In this document: positions 33,761 to 33,934 of the stretch, one piece after another
Position numbering within the stretch: the stretch's first letter is position 1
How the letters are laid out: every line of letters begins with the position of its first letter
DNA from: an uncultured Deferribacterales bacterium
GTDB taxonomy: Bacteria; Chrysiogenota; Deferribacteres; Deferribacterales; Mucispirillaceae
Direction: 5' to 3'
NCBI GenBank assembly: GCA_947853665.1
Contig: CANTXF010000067.1
Coordinates: 1 to 33,934, forward strand
Length of the DNA: 33,934 nucleotides
Notes under the pieces: model-generated
What the model was told of the DNA's origin: nothing
Database searches by the model: none
Seen by the model: only the letters and a program-made list of their open reading frames with translations
Program-made: the position numbers and the translations under genes

Positions 33761-33788
33761 TATGTATCATATAAAAGGCAAATGTCAA
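33761..33788 (-). promoter_or_regulatory. Promoter of the cysK-metY-rrf2 operon
   Basis: On the minus strand TTGACA (33788-33783), a 16-base spacer and TACATA (33766-33761). ATATG/CATAT around the -10 and a CTAG-centred stretch just downstream could be a binding site for the Rrf2 protein; this is unproven. Confidence 0.6.
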
Positions 33789-33833
33789 TCATTTTCGGAA
33801 GATGCCGCCCGATACGGGCAAAAGAATATCCGC

Positions 33834-33934
33834 CGGTAAATTGGATGCGTCACGTTTTGGTGGATAGAAAAAATATGCTTTATTTATGCAGATGTTTCTA
33901 TTCCGAGCTTGCTCTCAAGCGACGCGCGACAAAT
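33834..33934. repeat. Inverted second copy of the hairpin array (cut by the window end)
   Basis: Read on the minus strand, 33931-33894 is identical over 38 bases to 6324-6361 (half of a Y-type hairpin, linker L2 and the first base of the next hairpin). It is followed by a third-pair type hairpin with mismatched stem (loop ATAAATAAA) and linker L1 (TTCTATCCACCAAA, 33867-33854), after which the similarity fades. The array continues beyond the window. Confidence 0.85.

Overview
The window looks like chromosomal DNA from a Gram-negative, motile, anaerobic or oxygen-sensitive bacterium. The evidence is a one-polypeptide pyruvate:ferredoxin oxidoreductase, a superoxide reductase, an Mla-type outer-membrane lipid transport operon, many signal-peptide-II lipoproteins, a CheX-type chemotaxis phosphatase, ATP-type PEP carboxykinase and a B12-dependent methionine synthase. 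Ile is very often encoded by ATA. A Deferribacterota-like lineage would fit, but nothing in the window proves the taxon. No rRNA, tRNA, CRISPR array or transposase was seen.

Layout. 1-5457: the end of a purple-acid-phosphatase-like enzyme, a membrane-tethered LRV-repeat protein with a small unknown partner, and a secreted beta-propeller-like protein read convergently. 5572-7146: tspO, then a gene-free stretch (6043-6585) holding an array of DNA/RNA hairpins, then a lipoprotein whose promoter spacer contains a run of nine C. 7306-10890: nifJ on the minus strand with a clear promoter. 11183-15051: a tightly overlapping five-gene operon with mlaE, a degenerate MlaF-like subunit lacking ATPase motifs, mlaD and two lipoproteins. 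15057-18866: an RsbW-like ATPase, a membrane-flavodoxin fusion, an M16 peptidase and cheX. 18947-24306: alaS, a small HNH protein, pckA with a terminator-like hairpin in its leader, and superoxide reductase. 24531-27875: metH. 27924-30207: two minus-strand lipoproteins sharing a domain present three times, with look-alike promoters. 30406-31040: a decayed DinJ/YafQ toxin-antitoxin pair with a still perfect operator-like palindrome. 31060-33723: a cysK-metY-rrf2 operon for sulfur assimilation. 33834-33934: a second copy of the hairpin array in inverted orientation, cut by the window end.

How the genes fit together. cysK, metY and metH together make cysteine, homocysteine and methionine, with the Rrf2 protein as the likely local sensor. 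nifJ and pckA are central carbon enzymes linking acetyl-CoA, pyruvate and oxaloacetate/PEP. The mla operon and the lipoproteins serve the envelope.

The strongest candidate for something undescribed is the hairpin array at 6161-6435. Two exactly 100-base units (6161-6260 and 6261-6360) align without gaps, but the stem words differ between units while all four arms within each unit stay complementary. Each unit holds two near-identical hairpins with 10-base loops and two alternating linkers. The same linkers and hairpins recur inverted at the right edge.
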